Positions 33,517 through 44,139 of a stretch of DNA of 64,000 nucleotides are shown here, piece after piece. The notes under the pieces are model-generated. The model saw only the letters and a program-made list of their open reading frames with translations. It was not told the DNA's origin and did no database searches. The translations under genes were made by a program, and so were the position numbers. The first letter of the stretch is position 1. Each line of letters opens with the position of its first letter. The DNA is taken from positions 992,001-1,056,000 of the forward strand of contig JAHWDD010000006.1 of the NCBI GenBank assembly GCA_023897205.1, written 5' to 3'. The stretch is from Exophiala sp. HKRS030 (taxonomy: Eukaryota; Ascomycota; Eurotiomycetes; Chaetothyriales; Herpotrichiellaceae).

Positions 33517-35352
33517 ATGCCCCTATCCGATGGGTTCCCCTCGTCTCCTCCCGGCCCAGGCTCCTCCTTGGAAGAGTCCCTGAAATACTACAAGGCGCAA
33601 TATGAACTGCTAGAGGCGGAACTGGAAGAGTTCCAAACATCTAGCAAAGAACTCGAGGCCGAGTTGGAAAAGGACATTGACGCCTCGGAAAAGCGCGAAC
33701 GACAATTAAAGGAGAAGGCCAGCAACCTCCAATACGAAGTGGACGAATGGAAAGCCAAATACAAGCAATCCAAAAGCGAAGCCTCCAATGCGCAGAATGC
33801 GCTCCAGAAGGAGATTACAGAGTTGCGCGATGCCAACCGCAACCTGCAGATGCGCCTGCGCGACATTGAAGTTGCCAACGATGACTTTGAGAGAAAGCAG
33901 CGAAACACGGAGTCGTCGCTGGAAGATATGGAAGCCAAGTATAACCAGACAATTGAACGAAGTGTACTGCTTGAAGATGAGTTGCGGTCCAGTGAGCAAG
34001 ACCGAGAAGGATTGCGCATTGAAGCACAGCGACTGCGAGATGAACTCTCTGATCTCAAGATCGAGGCCGACATCACGAAAGAGAAGTTACGAAAAGCAGA
34101 GGCCACCGCTCGAAAACATTTGACCATACATCCTATCAACATCACCAGCTCGTCTCCCCGTTCAGAACTCTCACCGACCACCACCAATGCCTCCTCTCCA
34201 ACGTTCGACACTCCACCAGCAAAGACAGCCTCTTCTTCTGGCCTCTCGGACACACCCACACCCCCTTCCCCTCCGATATCAGACAAGTCGAGCAACGTCT
34301 CCAAACCCTTCGCGACACCCGGAATCCCCAAACGAACATCCCTGGCCAGTGCCACTGCCATCCAGAGACCATCGTCTTCCATTTCCAATTCGAGACCGAA
34401 TGGCCACGTGCGAGGACCTTCGGTCTTGTCTCGAACCGGACCTTCTTCCTCGTTCCGCCAGAGCTTGTCCAAGAATAGTGCTCTCCCTCAAAGGCCGTCT
34501 GGATTGCCTCAGTCTGCGTCTCTGATCCATATTAGGAACCTCCGGGGCAAGATGCAGAGACTCGAAGAGCGTGTGCACAATGCAAGATCCAAACTTCCTG
34601 CGCCTGTGAACACGCCGCCAAAGATGTCCCCCAGATCGGGATCGGCGCTGGGCCATCACATTCCCTCGTCGGTGACTGTTCGCAACCGTAAACGGACCGG
34701 TGGCAGTACGATTAGTGGAGTGGACTCGTTACCTGACAAGGCCCAAGAATCTCCGCTGAAGCCAAAGGGGAGGCCGAGCAGGTCGTCTTTGAGTCTCCAG
34801 CAACCACCATCTCCCACGAGGGGTGACATGGCCGCACCGCCACCACTACGACCGTCGTCACGAACCAGTGGTATATCCGGGCGATCGTCGTTCGCACCAA
34901 GTCACAGCCGACCGCGCAGCCGGGCGAGTGTTTCGGGATTCCGAGCACCTCTTGGCAGCGGTGTCGGGTCAAACTATGCACCCAACGCGTCGACGGATAG
35001 AATCCGACCGAAGAGCAGTCTCAGTAGCTACGGTTATGATGGTACCTTGGATGAAGACGACGGTGAAGAAATGGCACCGGGTGGAGTTGACATGAAAGAT
35101 ACAGCAGCGACACCGACCCCGAGACGGACGACGTTTGCCAAACGAAGCAGTGACGTCGGGTCTGGTATACCGAGTCCCAGTAAACGGACCAGTTTTGGGA
35201 GTGCGGCGACGAAATTACCTGGTCTGCCTAGACGGCCTAGTACTGGGTTCGTGAGGGTGACCAGCGGGACTGGACCTGGGGATATGATGAGACCTCCATC
35301 TCGACAATTGGATCATGTCCAGGAAGGTTATGACGTGAATGAATCTTATTGA
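33517..35352 (+). CDS. nde1: Nuclear distribution protein NudE homologue
   Basis: Dynein-pathway scaffold that binds Lis1/NudF and dynein to position nuclei. Single exon, 611 residues. Residues about 18-205 are a continuous coiled coil (YYKAQYELLEAELEEFQ, KRERQLKEKASNLQYEVDEW, EITELRDANRNLQMRLRDIE), the conserved NudE part. The segment LIHIRNLRGKMQRLEERVHN near residue 340 matches the short conserved NudE C-terminal element. The rest is Ser/Pro/Arg-rich and disordered, with many SP and TP sites suited to phosphorylation. The start is the first ATG before the coiled coil. The large antisense frame at 33588-34472 is only the mirror of the coiled-coil codons. Confidence 0.9.
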   Translation: MPLSDGFPSSPPGPGSSLEESLKYYKAQYELLEAELEEFQTSSKELEAELEKDIDASEKRERQLKEKASNLQYEVDEWKAKYKQSKSEASNAQNALQKEITELRDANRNLQMRLRDIEVANDDFERKQRNTESSLEDMEAKYNQTIERSVLLEDELRSSEQDREGLRIEAQRLRDELSDLKIEADITKEKLRKAEATARKHLTIHPINITSSSPRSELSPTTTNASSPTFDTPPAKTASSSGLSDTPTPPSPPISDKSSNVSKPFATPGIPKRTSLASATAIQRPSSSISNSRPNGHVRGPSVLSRTGPSSSFRQSLSKNSALPQRPSGLPQSASLIHIRNLRGKMQRLEERVHNARSKLPAPVNTPPKMSPRSGSALGHHIPSSVTVRNRKRTGGSTISGVDSLPDKAQESPLKPKGRPSRSSLSLQQPPSPTRGDMAAPPPLRPSSRTSGISGRSSFAPSHSRPRSRASVSGFRAPLGSGVGSNYAPNASTDRIRPKSSLSSYGYDGTLDEDDGEEMAPGGVDMKDTAATPTPRRTTFAKRSSDVGSGIPSPSKRTSFGSAATKLPGLPRRPSTGFVRVTSGTGPGDMMRPPSRQLDHVQEGYDVNESY

Positions 35353-35777
35353 GTTACTTGTTGACTGTTTGAAAGAGGGCTTTGAGTAAAATGGCCCATC
35401 GATGAATGACACTAGCCCACTGGGCACTTTCAGGATCAGAAGAAGAAGTGTCAACTTTGGTTTCTTTTTTGTTTGTTCTTGGAATGAGCTTGAGCAAAAG
35501 AGCGGGTTTTGTACGTTGTGTGTGTTAGCGACCACGATTCTTTGAAACTTCAAACTTGACTCTTCCCTCCTCTAGTCGAACGAGGTCTGAGGTTGATGTT
35601 TGGGGAGGAACAATGACCACCCCCTCCCCCCTTCCCCCAACATAGGTGACTTTAGAGATAGCGTTATGAGTGTTGTTTTTGTTTGGAGCAACCCAGGAAA
35701 TCATGACCAATTTGCATTTACATCTTGTAAACGGGACCGAGGAATGTGAAAATCATCCGTCGAATGTGGAATTCATC
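35353..35777. other. Convergent 3' region, NudE / NOSIP-like
   Basis: This 425-bp gap between two stops is expected to hold both 3' UTRs. It contains poly-pyrimidine runs around 35610-35640. No gene is seen. Confidence 0.5.
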
Positions 35778-37004
35778 TCAACATTGAAATGCGACCCCTT
35801 CTCTCTTTGCCATGTTTGTCCCGCCACTGCTACCTGCGAAACCTGTCCCTTCGGAACTGATTTCCACAATGCTTCCGACCGTGACCTTTTTGTCCTTTTC
35901 CTTTTCCTTCTTGTCCTTTTTGGTGGTGGTCGGTTGGTTCTTCTCCCCACTCAAATCCGATTCACATACGTAGCACAGGATTTTTGTCGCTTCCGTTGCC
36001 GACTCCGTGGTGGTGTTTGGTTTGTTTTGATACAGTACATCCGAACAAGATTTGCACAAAACGTGACCGCAATTTTGGGCCGTACCGACCACCGCCCTTG
36101 ATGTGTTTGTCAAGTGTTTTTTACAACTCGGACAGATCGGTTGTTTTTGGTGACCGCCGCCATCGGTACCGTTGTCGACATCATCACCACCGTCGTCGGT
36201 GTAAGAAAAATTGACGTTGATGAGTGACTTCAATGAGTACTCATGTTTTTCATCGGGTGTACTCGATGGACATATGGGGTGTAATTTTGTCGGTGTTTTA
36301 TTTCGGCCAGTCGTATCATGTCTGGACATGAATTCCGATCCAGGGATCCAAAAACTTGATTCGGATGATTTTTCGCCATCACCACCGCCAGAGGAAGTTG
36401 AGTTGTGTTTTGATTTCTTTGAACCTTCGTCACCACCACCATTGGCCTCGTTCTCACCGGTACGTATCGATGATGTAGTGTTGTTGTTCTTGCTCGAGTT
36501 CGAATGCATTTCTTCCGCCATTCTTTTCCTTTTGGATCCGACACCACCGGAGAGTGAAGTGTCGACATCATCATAGCCGGAATCCAATTCTTGCCTTTCG
36601 AATCGTTCAAGGTCTCTTTTTTTTCTTTCCTCCGCTTCCCTGCGTCTGTCTCCTTCCATCTCACGGTTTTTCGTTTCAAAATCCCGTTCCAAACGTTTGA
36701 TTTCTTTTCTCTGGGTCATCAAATCGTTCAAAGCACATTCCCGACAAAACAAATGTACTCTTGTCATGCCGTTGTTCGTGTCGGTGGTAGTACCACCACC
36801 GCCTTCGGTCGTTGTTTTTGTCGTCTTCATCCCAGAACACGTAACTGGATCAATCGCCAAACTTAAACATAATCTACAATGACCAAAGGGTAAAAAACTT
36901 TCCCTGCCCAACCTCGTGGACTGTGTACCCCAATTGGACCTCAACATGGACCTCTCGTGGGCCGTGAAAAAGGCCAAGGAAGTGTTTCTTTTCGAATGAG
37001 ACAT
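35778..37004 (-). CDS. NOSIP-type RING-finger protein
   Basis: Likely nuclear U-box/RING ubiquitin ligase related to nitric-oxide-synthase-interacting protein, 408 residues, single exon. The start is placed at [19 protein letters not shown], the conserved family N-terminus (HSKRNT and ERS); the frame upstream has no family similarity. The first half-RING is [14 protein letters not shown], followed after a Thr/Gly/Asn-rich insert of about 25 residues by [22 protein letters not shown] helical, charged middle then passes into low-complexity Asn/Ser/Gly runs. The C-terminal zinc part reads [17 protein letters not shown] and CYVCESDL. The insert between the first zinc ligands and the Cys-x2-Cys of FCRECAL is unusual. 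It is convergent with the NudE gene. Confidence 0.87.
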   Translation of the reverse strand: MSHSKRNTSLAFFTAHERSMLRSNWGTQSTRLGRESFLPFGHCRLCLSLAIDPVTCSGMKTTKTTTEGGGGTTTDTNNGMTRVHLFCRECALNDLMTQRKEIKRLERDFETKNREMEGDRRREAEERKKRDLERFERQELDSGYDDVDTSLSGGVGSKRKRMAEEMHSNSSKNNNTTSSIRTGENEANGGGDEGSKKSKHNSTSSGGGDGEKSSESSFWIPGSEFMSRHDTTGRNKTPTKLHPICPSSTPDEKHEYSLKSLINVNFSYTDDGGDDVDNGTDGGGHQKQPICPSCKKHLTNTSRAVVGTAQNCGHVLCKSCSDVLYQNKPNTTTESATEATKILCYVCESDLSGEKNQPTTTKKDKKEKEKDKKVTVGSIVEISSEGTGFAGSSGGTNMAKREGVAFQC

Positions 37005-37930
37005 GTTGAGAATCGCGAGAAGGAGAGAAAAGGAGAAATTCTTGATCAATCAAATCCCACAATCCTTTCCCCCCCCCCAAAAATAGTCGATATGTACGGG
37101 AGGAAACGTATCCTTCCCTGGCAATCAAAGCTTGCCCGTGTCGTATCTAGTGTCGAGTATGTCGAGTGTGTCGAGTATGTCGAGTATGTCGAGTATGTTG
37201 AGTATGTCGAGTGGGTTTGACGCCGTGTAAGAAAATAGAATGGTGTGTTGACGCCGACACCGAGAGTACAGAGATGAATCAAAAGTTCGATTCAGGTGTT
37301 TCAATAGATGATGAACATGTCCTTTTTGAATTTGTCGCCGGTTGAATGTTTGTCAATTAACGAGTGAATTGTTTTGAGGCTTGATGAATGAATCACAATC
37401 ACATTTGTCTGCAATACAAAATTATGAATTGTTTTTAAAGCGGCAGCATATTGTCTAGTCGACCAACTTCCGACCTTCTTTTGGATAGAAAACATCTCCA
37501 GACCAGATAGACGGCACAACACACCTCCACAACCTCATGTCATCAATCAACAACCTTCTCATATAAACATGTCATCACTCAGTGACTTTCCCACACTCGA
37601 ACGATAGTAGTCGTTATAGTCTAGCGACTAGCCTCATGTCTCACACCGGTCCCAAAGTAGTTCCTAACAGAGTCATCGAGTTACAAAATACATGACTTAT
37701 GTATCCCACAATAGGTACTACATTATGTAGTCAAGCGGACCTCATCAACAACAACACGATCATGGAAATTTTAATGACTAGTGTATTCTGAATGATACCC
37801 AACATTTATAAAATCATACAAAACCCTGCTGCAAGGAGTATCTTCAACCAAAAGGACCCCAGACGCAACCCCCTTGCGCCTAAATATCCTAGTGAAATCA
37901 GCCCTCATGCTAGCAGAAAAAAGTAACAAT
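37005..37930. other. Intergenic, NOSIP-like promoter and SET gene 3' end
   Basis: This 926-bp gap is AT-richer than its flanks and includes the 9-bp minisatellite. No gene or RNA is recognised. Confidence 0.5.
37152..37214. repeat. 9-bp minisatellite, about seven units
   Basis: Seven head-to-tail copies of a 9-bp unit with consensus GTCGAGTAT: four exact copies, and three copies with one or two changes (units two, six and seven). It begins 148 bp upstream of the NOSIP-type ATG, so it lies in that gene's promoter or leader. The unit length is a multiple of three, so it leaves open frames on both strands; these are not genes. Confidence 0.9.
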
Positions 37931-40900
37931 CTAAAGCTCCTTGCTCTCCCTCACTGAGGCCTGTTTTAGCCAATCCATCTTTGAGCCGTCGCCACCAAAA
38001 GAATGGCCTCGAAGTCGACCTCTCTCCAGAAACACCTTGTCACCTTCTACTCGACCGCAAGCCGAGTCTCGTCGTTCCTTAAGGACGAATCCCAACAATG
38101 GTGCATCCATCCCATCTTTTGCCGCAAGAAGGTGACCCAAGTCACGAGGTTCTCTCAAAAAATCCTTCTTGGTGAACTTTGAAGCCAGCCATTCTGATTT
38201 TGATGTGCCATCTTTTGCTCCAAAGGGAGACTTGTAAGGCTCGATGCTGTGGAAATAATCATCCTCGGCGACAATACCAGCAACATTTTCCAGATACTGA
38301 TTTCTGGATCTCAATTCTTCTACCTCCTTTTCCAGCTCGGACACCTTCTGTGTGGATCTCAACTCTTCTACCTTCTGTTCCAGTTCGGACACCTTCTGTG
38401 CCAATGCTTTGTTTCCCCGACGTTTTCGCTGCGTCGCTGGCTTGGATGGTGCCGCTTCCTCCTTATGAGTAACGACTGGGACAAGAGGGGGTTCGAGCTT
38501 TGCGAGATTAGGTGCAGCAACAACAGCTCCTTTTTGAGGTTCAGGAGTAATCTGATCTGGCCAGCTTGAAGAAGTCTGTTCTGAACGACGACCGTCACTC
38601 GTGGCTGCTGGTGGAGGAGGAAGAGTAGTAGTAGTAGTAGATGGATCTTGCCGAGCCGAAGAAGTCTGGGCTTGATGACGACGAGGTGCAAACGTAGGTG
38701 ACTGAAGAAGATCATTAATCCGGCATTGCCAGAGTGAAGACATCTGTTCTGAGTGGCGACTAGCAACAGAAGATGTTTGATGAGCGACAGTATGCGGATC
38801 TTGCTGACTTGATGTGATATGGGGTTGACGACGACCACCAGCGTTGACAGGTGCTTGACCTGGAGCAACAGTTTTATCTTGTAAGCCTGAAGAAGTCCAG
38901 TTTGGGGGACGATGTGCATCCTTCGTCTTTTTGCAATGCGCCACCGTAATCCAATCGTTGTTTTCTCCTGAAACACGTAGTGTACCCGTCTTGCTGTGTT
39001 GGTCGGAGGGAGGAATAGTCGTACTGGCTTTTTCTGTGTTGTTCCATGTTTGCGACTGGTTGAGTCCATCGTCAAGAGAGATCGGTGAAATAGATAGTAA
39101 CTCGTCCTTTGTTGTGTCGCCTCGTATCGATGGCAGTGTCTTCGAGCTGACATCAACTTTTCCAAGAGACGCTTGAGCTGATGTTGCACTGGACGCGTCG
39201 ATTGTCTCTTCGAATTCACTTCTAGCGGGAGTTTCGAAGCGTGGCGATGCCCCATCAAGCAGGGAGCTACTTTCCGTTCTCTCCGACCTCACTTTTGGTT
39301 TGTCCAAGATTTGTGACATGGGTATGTCATTCATATCTTGTGGTCTATGTCCGGCGTGATAACCAGAACAGCCCATATCAAGACTGTTCGACCTTCCAAC
39401 GCTGTCGACATCTGCGGTTGACGGATCGACCTGAGCAGTTTCCAACTTGTCTTCGCCACGGACTGTAGTCTCAGAGACATTTTGAGCTCTCCTAAGCATA
39501 GCAACTGCATATGCATCTTGTTCGTAAGAGTCGAACTTCGTGTCCGTCTCACCCAATGCTGACCTCTCAATTGTCTTAGTCCACTCATTGACTCTCGATA
39601 GTTTGTTCTCTTGATCTCGGACCGATCTTCTTGACATCGAGACCAAAGACATCTGTTGCACTTTCTTCTTGCTGTCTGAAGCGCTGGAGGTTGCAATAGA
39701 AGAAGGGAAAGGCTTGGCATCCTGTTTCATCTCTCGATGATCATGCTCATCGGCATCTTGCTTCTCGATAGCCATTTTGCTGTCGTCGGAAGAACTCTGT
39801 TCAATAGATTTTCCAGTATGACTTTCATCATGGCTTTCACTTGCGGCTGTATCGTTGACAAAAGACTTCATTTCATCCTTTGTTGCAATAGTGCCCTCCT
39901 TGGCCTTCCTCTTTGACTTCTTTTTCTTCTTGGATGGATGTTGGGGTGCTTCTTCAAGGATTCTAGCAAGCTCGTCAGTACTCATTGCCTGGAGCTGCAA
40001 TCTGTTTCTCTCCTCCTGAAGTTTCTTTTCTTCTTCCCGGAGCTTATGATTCTCTGCCAGCCTGCTCCATTGTTGTCGAATTTTTACTTGATCGACCACT
40101 GCTAATAGGTGATATTCCTGGTCGTTAAATCTTCCAGGCCCCATCATGAACATCACCTCCTCCAGGTTCTCTTGCGACATGTCATAGTAATCCCACGTAG
40201 ACCATCCCATGGTGTCGGGAGAATTCAACGTCCGGGAATTCTCTAGCTCACTCAAATGTTTGACTGCCTCCATCGCAGGCGCACGTATCACACAACCACC
40301 GTACCAGCCTAAGAGCCGCCTCGTGAAATAGTGACAACGAAGCGTATCACAGAGTCGATAAGCCACCTCTGCCTCGTGTTCATAGAGATGTAACACTACT
40401 TCGTGATTGATATCCAGCAACCAGTAACCATCCATCAAGAGAGCGGTGTGTCTCAATAATTGCCCTTCAGTGGTCAGATTCCCTGACTGTAGCTCAGCCT
40501 TGAGGGCGTACACATCCTCTCTCAGGCGACGATAGCTCGCATCCTCGTTTGTCCGTTCACAGGCATGACATTGGCAATAAAAGCCATAATAGTGGTGGAG
40601 CTTGTGAAGATACTGCTCAACACTGCCAGCCAAGTACAGGTATGATATTGTGATCTCCTCGCCTGCTCTTATATCCTTCACGGCAAATACTTTCATCGTG
40701 ACGGTTGGAACGGCACTATCCTCTGGCTCGTTATCAGTATCAACCTCTAAAGTGGCGTTTGGATGGCACGCGTGGTTGATGACACCGGTGAGAGCACCGA
40801 CTGCCCATGCCCTTCCCCCCAGGTAATCAACATCGACAGGGGTAATTTCTTCGATTACCCGCCTCAGATGTCTCAGCTCCAGCTCTTTTTCAAAACTCCA

Positions 40901-41293
40901 ATCATGCTTATCGGCCGATTTGTCCACAAGCTGAAGATACTGGGATTCAGTGATGAAAGACGAATATGCCTCGCGGTCCAGAAAGTTGTTGAAGCCTTTG
41001 GGATAATTCATGCCTTCCAAGGTACCCGTTTCGACAAACCAGCGCAAGGTGGGTATGCTTGTGCGAGTGGCCTCTAGCCACGCACCAAGCCAGTTTTTCC
41101 ACTCTTCCTGGGGAACGTCATGATACTTTGGAACTGGCCGGTCGCCCAAATCAGCCACGGTGCCCACGACTACTGCGGTTTCGGAAAACAACAGGTCGCC
41201 GTGTTTGTAGTCTTTGGGAGCGAACAGGCCAGCTTGTTTGAGGGAAGGACATTCTTGCACGATGGCGCAGAGTCTCGGCGGCGGCGTTGTCAT
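37931..41293 (-). CDS. SET-domain protein with long disordered tail
   Basis: Putative protein-lysine methyltransferase of the SMYD-like fungal type, 1120 residues, one exon. I start at MTTPPPRLCAI because it is the only ATG near the domain; the frame further upstream uses non-ATG codons. The SET domain spans about residues 10-250: GLFAPKDYKHGDLLFSE at the start, NHACHPNATLEV near residue 174 (the cofactor motif), GEEITISYLY, and the post-SET cysteines CQCHAC. A helical segment with a Lys-rich patch (KKKKKSKRKAKEG) follows, then about 500 low-complexity residues. Near the C-terminus is a strict heptad stretch (VSELEQKVEELRSTQKV repeated once) that should form a coiled coil. The tail contains four degenerate repeats of an Arg-x-x-Gln-Thr-Ser-Ser type. 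Targets are unknown. Confidence 0.82.
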   Translation of the reverse strand: MTTPPPRLCAIVQECPSLKQAGLFAPKDYKHGDLLFSETAVVVGTVADLGDRPVPKYHDVPQEEWKNWLGAWLEATRTSIPTLRWFVETGTLEGMNYPKGFNNFLDREAYSSFITESQYLQLVDKSADKHDWSFEKELELRHLRRVIEEITPVDVDYLGGRAWAVGALTGVINHACHPNATLEVDTDNEPEDSAVPTVTMKVFAVKDIRAGEEITISYLYLAGSVEQYLHKLHHYYGFYCQCHACERTNEDASYRRLREDVYALKAELQSGNLTTEGQLLRHTALLMDGYWLLDINHEVVLHLYEHEAEVAYRLCDTLRCHYFTRRLLGWYGGCVIRAPAMEAVKHLSELENSRTLNSPDTMGWSTWDYYDMSQENLEEVMFMMGPGRFNDQEYHLLAVVDQVKIRQQWSRLAENHKLREEEKKLQEERNRLQLQAMSTDELARILEEAPQHPSKKKKKSKRKAKEGTIATKDEMKSFVNDTAASESHDESHTGKSIEQSSSDDSKMAIEKQDADEHDHREMKQDAKPFPSSIATSSASDSKKKVQQMSLVSMSRRSVRDQENKLSRVNEWTKTIERSALGETDTKFDSYEQDAYAVAMLRRAQNVSETTVRGEDKLETAQVDPSTADVDSVGRSNSLDMGCSGYHAGHRPQDMNDIPMSQILDKPKVRSERTESSSLLDGASPRFETPARSEFEETIDASSATSAQASLGKVDVSSKTLPSIRGDTTKDELLSISPISLDDGLNQSQTWNNTEKASTTIPPSDQHSKTGTLRVSGENNDWITVAHCKKTKDAHRPPNWTSSGLQDKTVAPGQAPVNAGGRRQPHITSSQQDPHTVAHQTSSVASRHSEQMSSLWQCRINDLLQSPTFAPRRHQAQTSSARQDPSTTTTTLPPPPAATSDGRRSEQTSSSWPDQITPEPQKGAVVAAPNLAKLEPPLVPVVTHKEEAAPSKPATQRKRRGNKALAQKVSELEQKVEELRSTQKVSELEKEVEELRSRNQYLENVAGIVAEDDYFHSIEPYKSPFGAKDGTSKSEWLASKFTKKDFLREPRDLGHLLAAKDGMDAPLLGFVLKERRDSACGRVEGDKVFLERGRLRGHSFGGDGSKMDWLKQASVRESKEL

Positions 41294-42833
41294 GTTGGCT
41301 ATGATGTGTCGATATGAGTTGGTTACGAGGATAAGATGGTAAAAAGAGGGCGTCGGTTGCAGCCAACTGGCTGCCTGAAGGAGATATTGAGGCCTTCTAG
41401 GACAGACAAGAAGGTTGTGAAGGGAAATGATACGAGGAAGGAGCAATCCATTTGCAGTTGTCTTTCAAAGAGAAGCAGGAAGTCGTCCTCAGCATTGAGG
41501 ATTTCGATGATGAAGGAGCAAGGATGAAGCTGACAATAAATAGTTTGCAACATGTTTGAGTGTGTGATCGTTTGCTCGGCGCTTCCATTGACATGGACCT
41601 TGCGCTGGCTTTGACGACTAAGCGAACGACGACTATGTGAAGGCATTGTGTCTTCAAAGATGAGGACTGATGCGAGAAATCATGTAGATATCACGTCGTG
41701 GATTGGTAGATGGTGCTGAGATATCGGAACAAACAACCCATAAAGGATCTGGAGATGGGGAATATGGTCGTCCACCACTACCCATATCGAACATGGTACT
41801 AACACATGAGGCTCAAGGTCAACACATCATGTGCTGTCGTATGGGCATGAGCATACAAGGAAAACATGTCACTTTTGTAATAAGGAAGTGAGGAGTAGTG
41901 AACGAGGAGGTAAGACGATCGAAGGAACAATCATTGACTCATGGGTCGCCTTGTGACAGAGGCGGGGCTCAGGAAGGCACATATTGATGCTGTATTTCTA
42001 TGACCGGACAATAATGTCGATATTGTACGTAGCGAAGTTTTGAACTGGTCCCTCACCATATCATGAGCGAAGCTTGTGATTCCAGAGTACTCGAAGGTTA
42101 TCGCTAGACGACCGATTTTTCAAATGAGAAAAGGACTCGTCCCCAACGCCCAGGTCCCTCATCGTTGGTGGTTAACATGCTGCCAGAATCAATACTGCAA
42201 GTATATCGGTGGCACAGATGTCGTCCTTGTGTACATTGGGATCCCAGACTTGAATCGTCATACCTCCTATCAACGGAGGCAGGAGAAGTCGCGTATCAGT
42301 TCGATGAGAAAGTAAACTGGGATCCAGATCGTAGCAGTCATAACGGGCAGCAGGATTTGTGCCCAGAGAGGCCACGAAAGGTAGCTAATAGTCGAACGCC
42401 GTATGATAGCTTCGTGGTAGGTGCTGGTAATGAGGCCGATTGGAGCCATAGAGCCCTTTCTCGGCTGCGTGCTTATCAGTCGGTGAGGTAGAGATTTGCA
42501 GTATCCAAGACTTTAGGTCTTTTTGGTGTCGGTGATGTCCTCCAGAATTGCTCGAGTATTGAACGGTCCTTGCTTTGAGAATACTAGAATAGTCGATACC
42601 GAGGACACTGTTAAGCTCTGGAACTGTGAGCGGTGGATTTGCTACACGCGGTCACAGCCTCATCCCCCTCTGATTTCGTTGCATCGCCATATCTGAAATG
42701 AGGGATAGTAGAGCAACGTGGCTTGAGGTGGCTTGAGGTGATCATTTCAGCGAGGTGAAAACGCCACGCTTTGTTTGCATCGTGGCAAGGTCTGACCGCA
42801 AATAATCCAAACAAAGAAGCTCGGACCAATTCC
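41294..42833. other. Intergenic, upstream of SET gene
   Basis: This 1.54-kb gap lies between the SET gene start and the sedlin stop, both on the minus strand. The longest frames (41323-41646 minus, 42165-42491 plus) show no protein features. An imperfect tandem (GTGGCTTGAG twice) sits near 42719-42738. Otherwise nothing is recognised. Confidence 0.45.
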
Positions 42834-43352
42834 TCATAACCATTTTCGGCCCGCAGCTGTCACCCTTTGCCGGAACATGGGACTGGTGACGGGTTTTCCG
42901 ATACTGTAGAACGGATTCATCAACGTCTTGACCCATAGTTCAAAGACTTCATTCATGAACTGGCGAATGGCTTCCTCGGTCTGTGGACTGGTGGGATTCT
43001 GAGGAATCGAGGTTGAAGAGATTGTGGAGGTACGACTACCTGCAGAGGCGTTTGTCATTGCCGGGGGTTGGTGAAGAAGCATGAATCGAACATTTGTGCC
43101 GGTGATAAAGCAGCTGATGTGGGAGTTTGTAGGAGCATAGTTGTCGATGACTTTGAGCCACATGTTTGGGCTCAGCCATTGGACTTCTTCCACCACATCA
43201 AGTGCCGCATGAACAATGAATTGGTTCATGTACCTAGAAGTCTCTCCATTCCGAAACCGAGCGACACCGTCTCCTCCACCTTTCGATGTACCAAAGGTCA
43301 GTTCAAACAAGGGAGTGTCGGCTGGTGAGATGATGACAAAATAGTAAGACAT
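42834..43352 (-). CDS. trs20: TRAPP complex subunit Trs20 / sedlin
   Basis: Small longin-fold subunit of the TRAPP tethering complex, acting in ER-Golgi traffic; 172 residues in one exon. The start MSYYFVIIS, then PLFELTFGTSK and VIHAALD-like text (FIVHAALDVVEEVQWLS), then KVIDNYAPTNSHISCFITG and the C-terminal EVFELWVKTLMNPFY and ITSP-like element match sedlin from end to end. A Thr/Ser/Pro-rich insert of about 30 residues follows RFMLLHQ, so the protein is longer than the usual 140 residues. No intron is needed. It lies on the same strand as the SET gene, but 1.5 kb away. Confidence 0.93.
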   Translation of the reverse strand: MSYYFVIISPADTPLFELTFGTSKGGGDGVARFRNGETSRYMNQFIVHAALDVVEEVQWLSPNMWLKVIDNYAPTNSHISCFITGTNVRFMLLHQPPAMTNASAGSRTSTISSTSIPQNPTSPQTEEAIRQFMNEVFELWVKTLMNPFYSIGKPVTSPMFRQRVTAAGRKWL

Positions 43353-44139
43353 TATTATGCCCGTGAAGTGTGTTGGGAGCAGGAAATCAAGTTACCTCGA
43401 CACCTATTGATTACCTGAAGCAACGAAAGGCATTTGACGGGGAATATATGTTGTTCTTGATCAGTTGTCAATCAACTGAAAAGCCGTTGTATCGTCCTCC
43501 GTAAGGTGGGCAAGGTGCAAATGAAGCGAGGTGTCTGTCCAGCGCGGCCGAACACGGACTAGAAGGACTTGGCAAGGCTGCCCAGAAATTAGTCATCATG
43601 GAGATGGACTCCTTTCTCGGACAACGACATTCACCACCACCCTGCTCAGCCTATACCACAATTCTGCCATTACTTACTTCACCTCCTTCCCTGTCCGTCC
43701 AAAAAAAGCAACCAAAAAATCCCGCAAGGGACAAAAAGTTTGGAGAGTCGAAGCCCCGACTAGCTTCTCTTTTACTTATTCCGACTATGATCGCTGCCAT
43801 CCCCTCATACCTTGGTCAAGGGATGTTTATCCAGTGATCATGGAAACCTGCTGACTCCCAGTTTAATCCACTAAGCTGGTTTCCAAGAATAAGCCCCCCT
43901 CCGAACCTTTGGGCCAAAGTGGCGATTCGACGTGGTGAGTCTTACTAGTGGCCATCAAGGCTGTACTTTGTTGAAGGAAAGTTCACTGGATTAAATATAT
44001 GTACTGCAGAACAAAACATGCGCTTAGTACTCACTAAGTGGTATATATGCCCAAAGCAGGCAAGTACTCCGTTCACTAAGAATGGGTGTAAATTGCATTC
44101 ATTATCGTTTCAGACTATGGATACTCGGATGGCAACATT
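43353..44139. other. Intergenic, sedlin promoter and WD40 gene 3' end
   Basis: This 787-bp gap has a plus-strand frame at 43531-43854 that shows no conserved features and lies where the sedlin promoter is expected. No other feature is seen. Confidence 0.5.

Noticed and set aside
33149..33583. 144-residue plus-strand ORF upstream of NudE
   Set aside because: It lies in a CA-rich leader, overlaps the NudE start out of frame and has low-complexity composition; at most it is an upstream ORF.
33588..34472. 294-residue Ser-rich minus-strand ORF
   Set aside because: It is the antisense shadow of the NudE coiled-coil codons.
37046..37282. Repetitive YST-repeat peptide ORF
   Set aside because: It is created by the 9-bp minisatellite, which is open in every frame, and has no gene signals.
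43531..43854. 107-residue plus-strand ORF
   Set aside because: It lies in the sedlin promoter and shows no family features.
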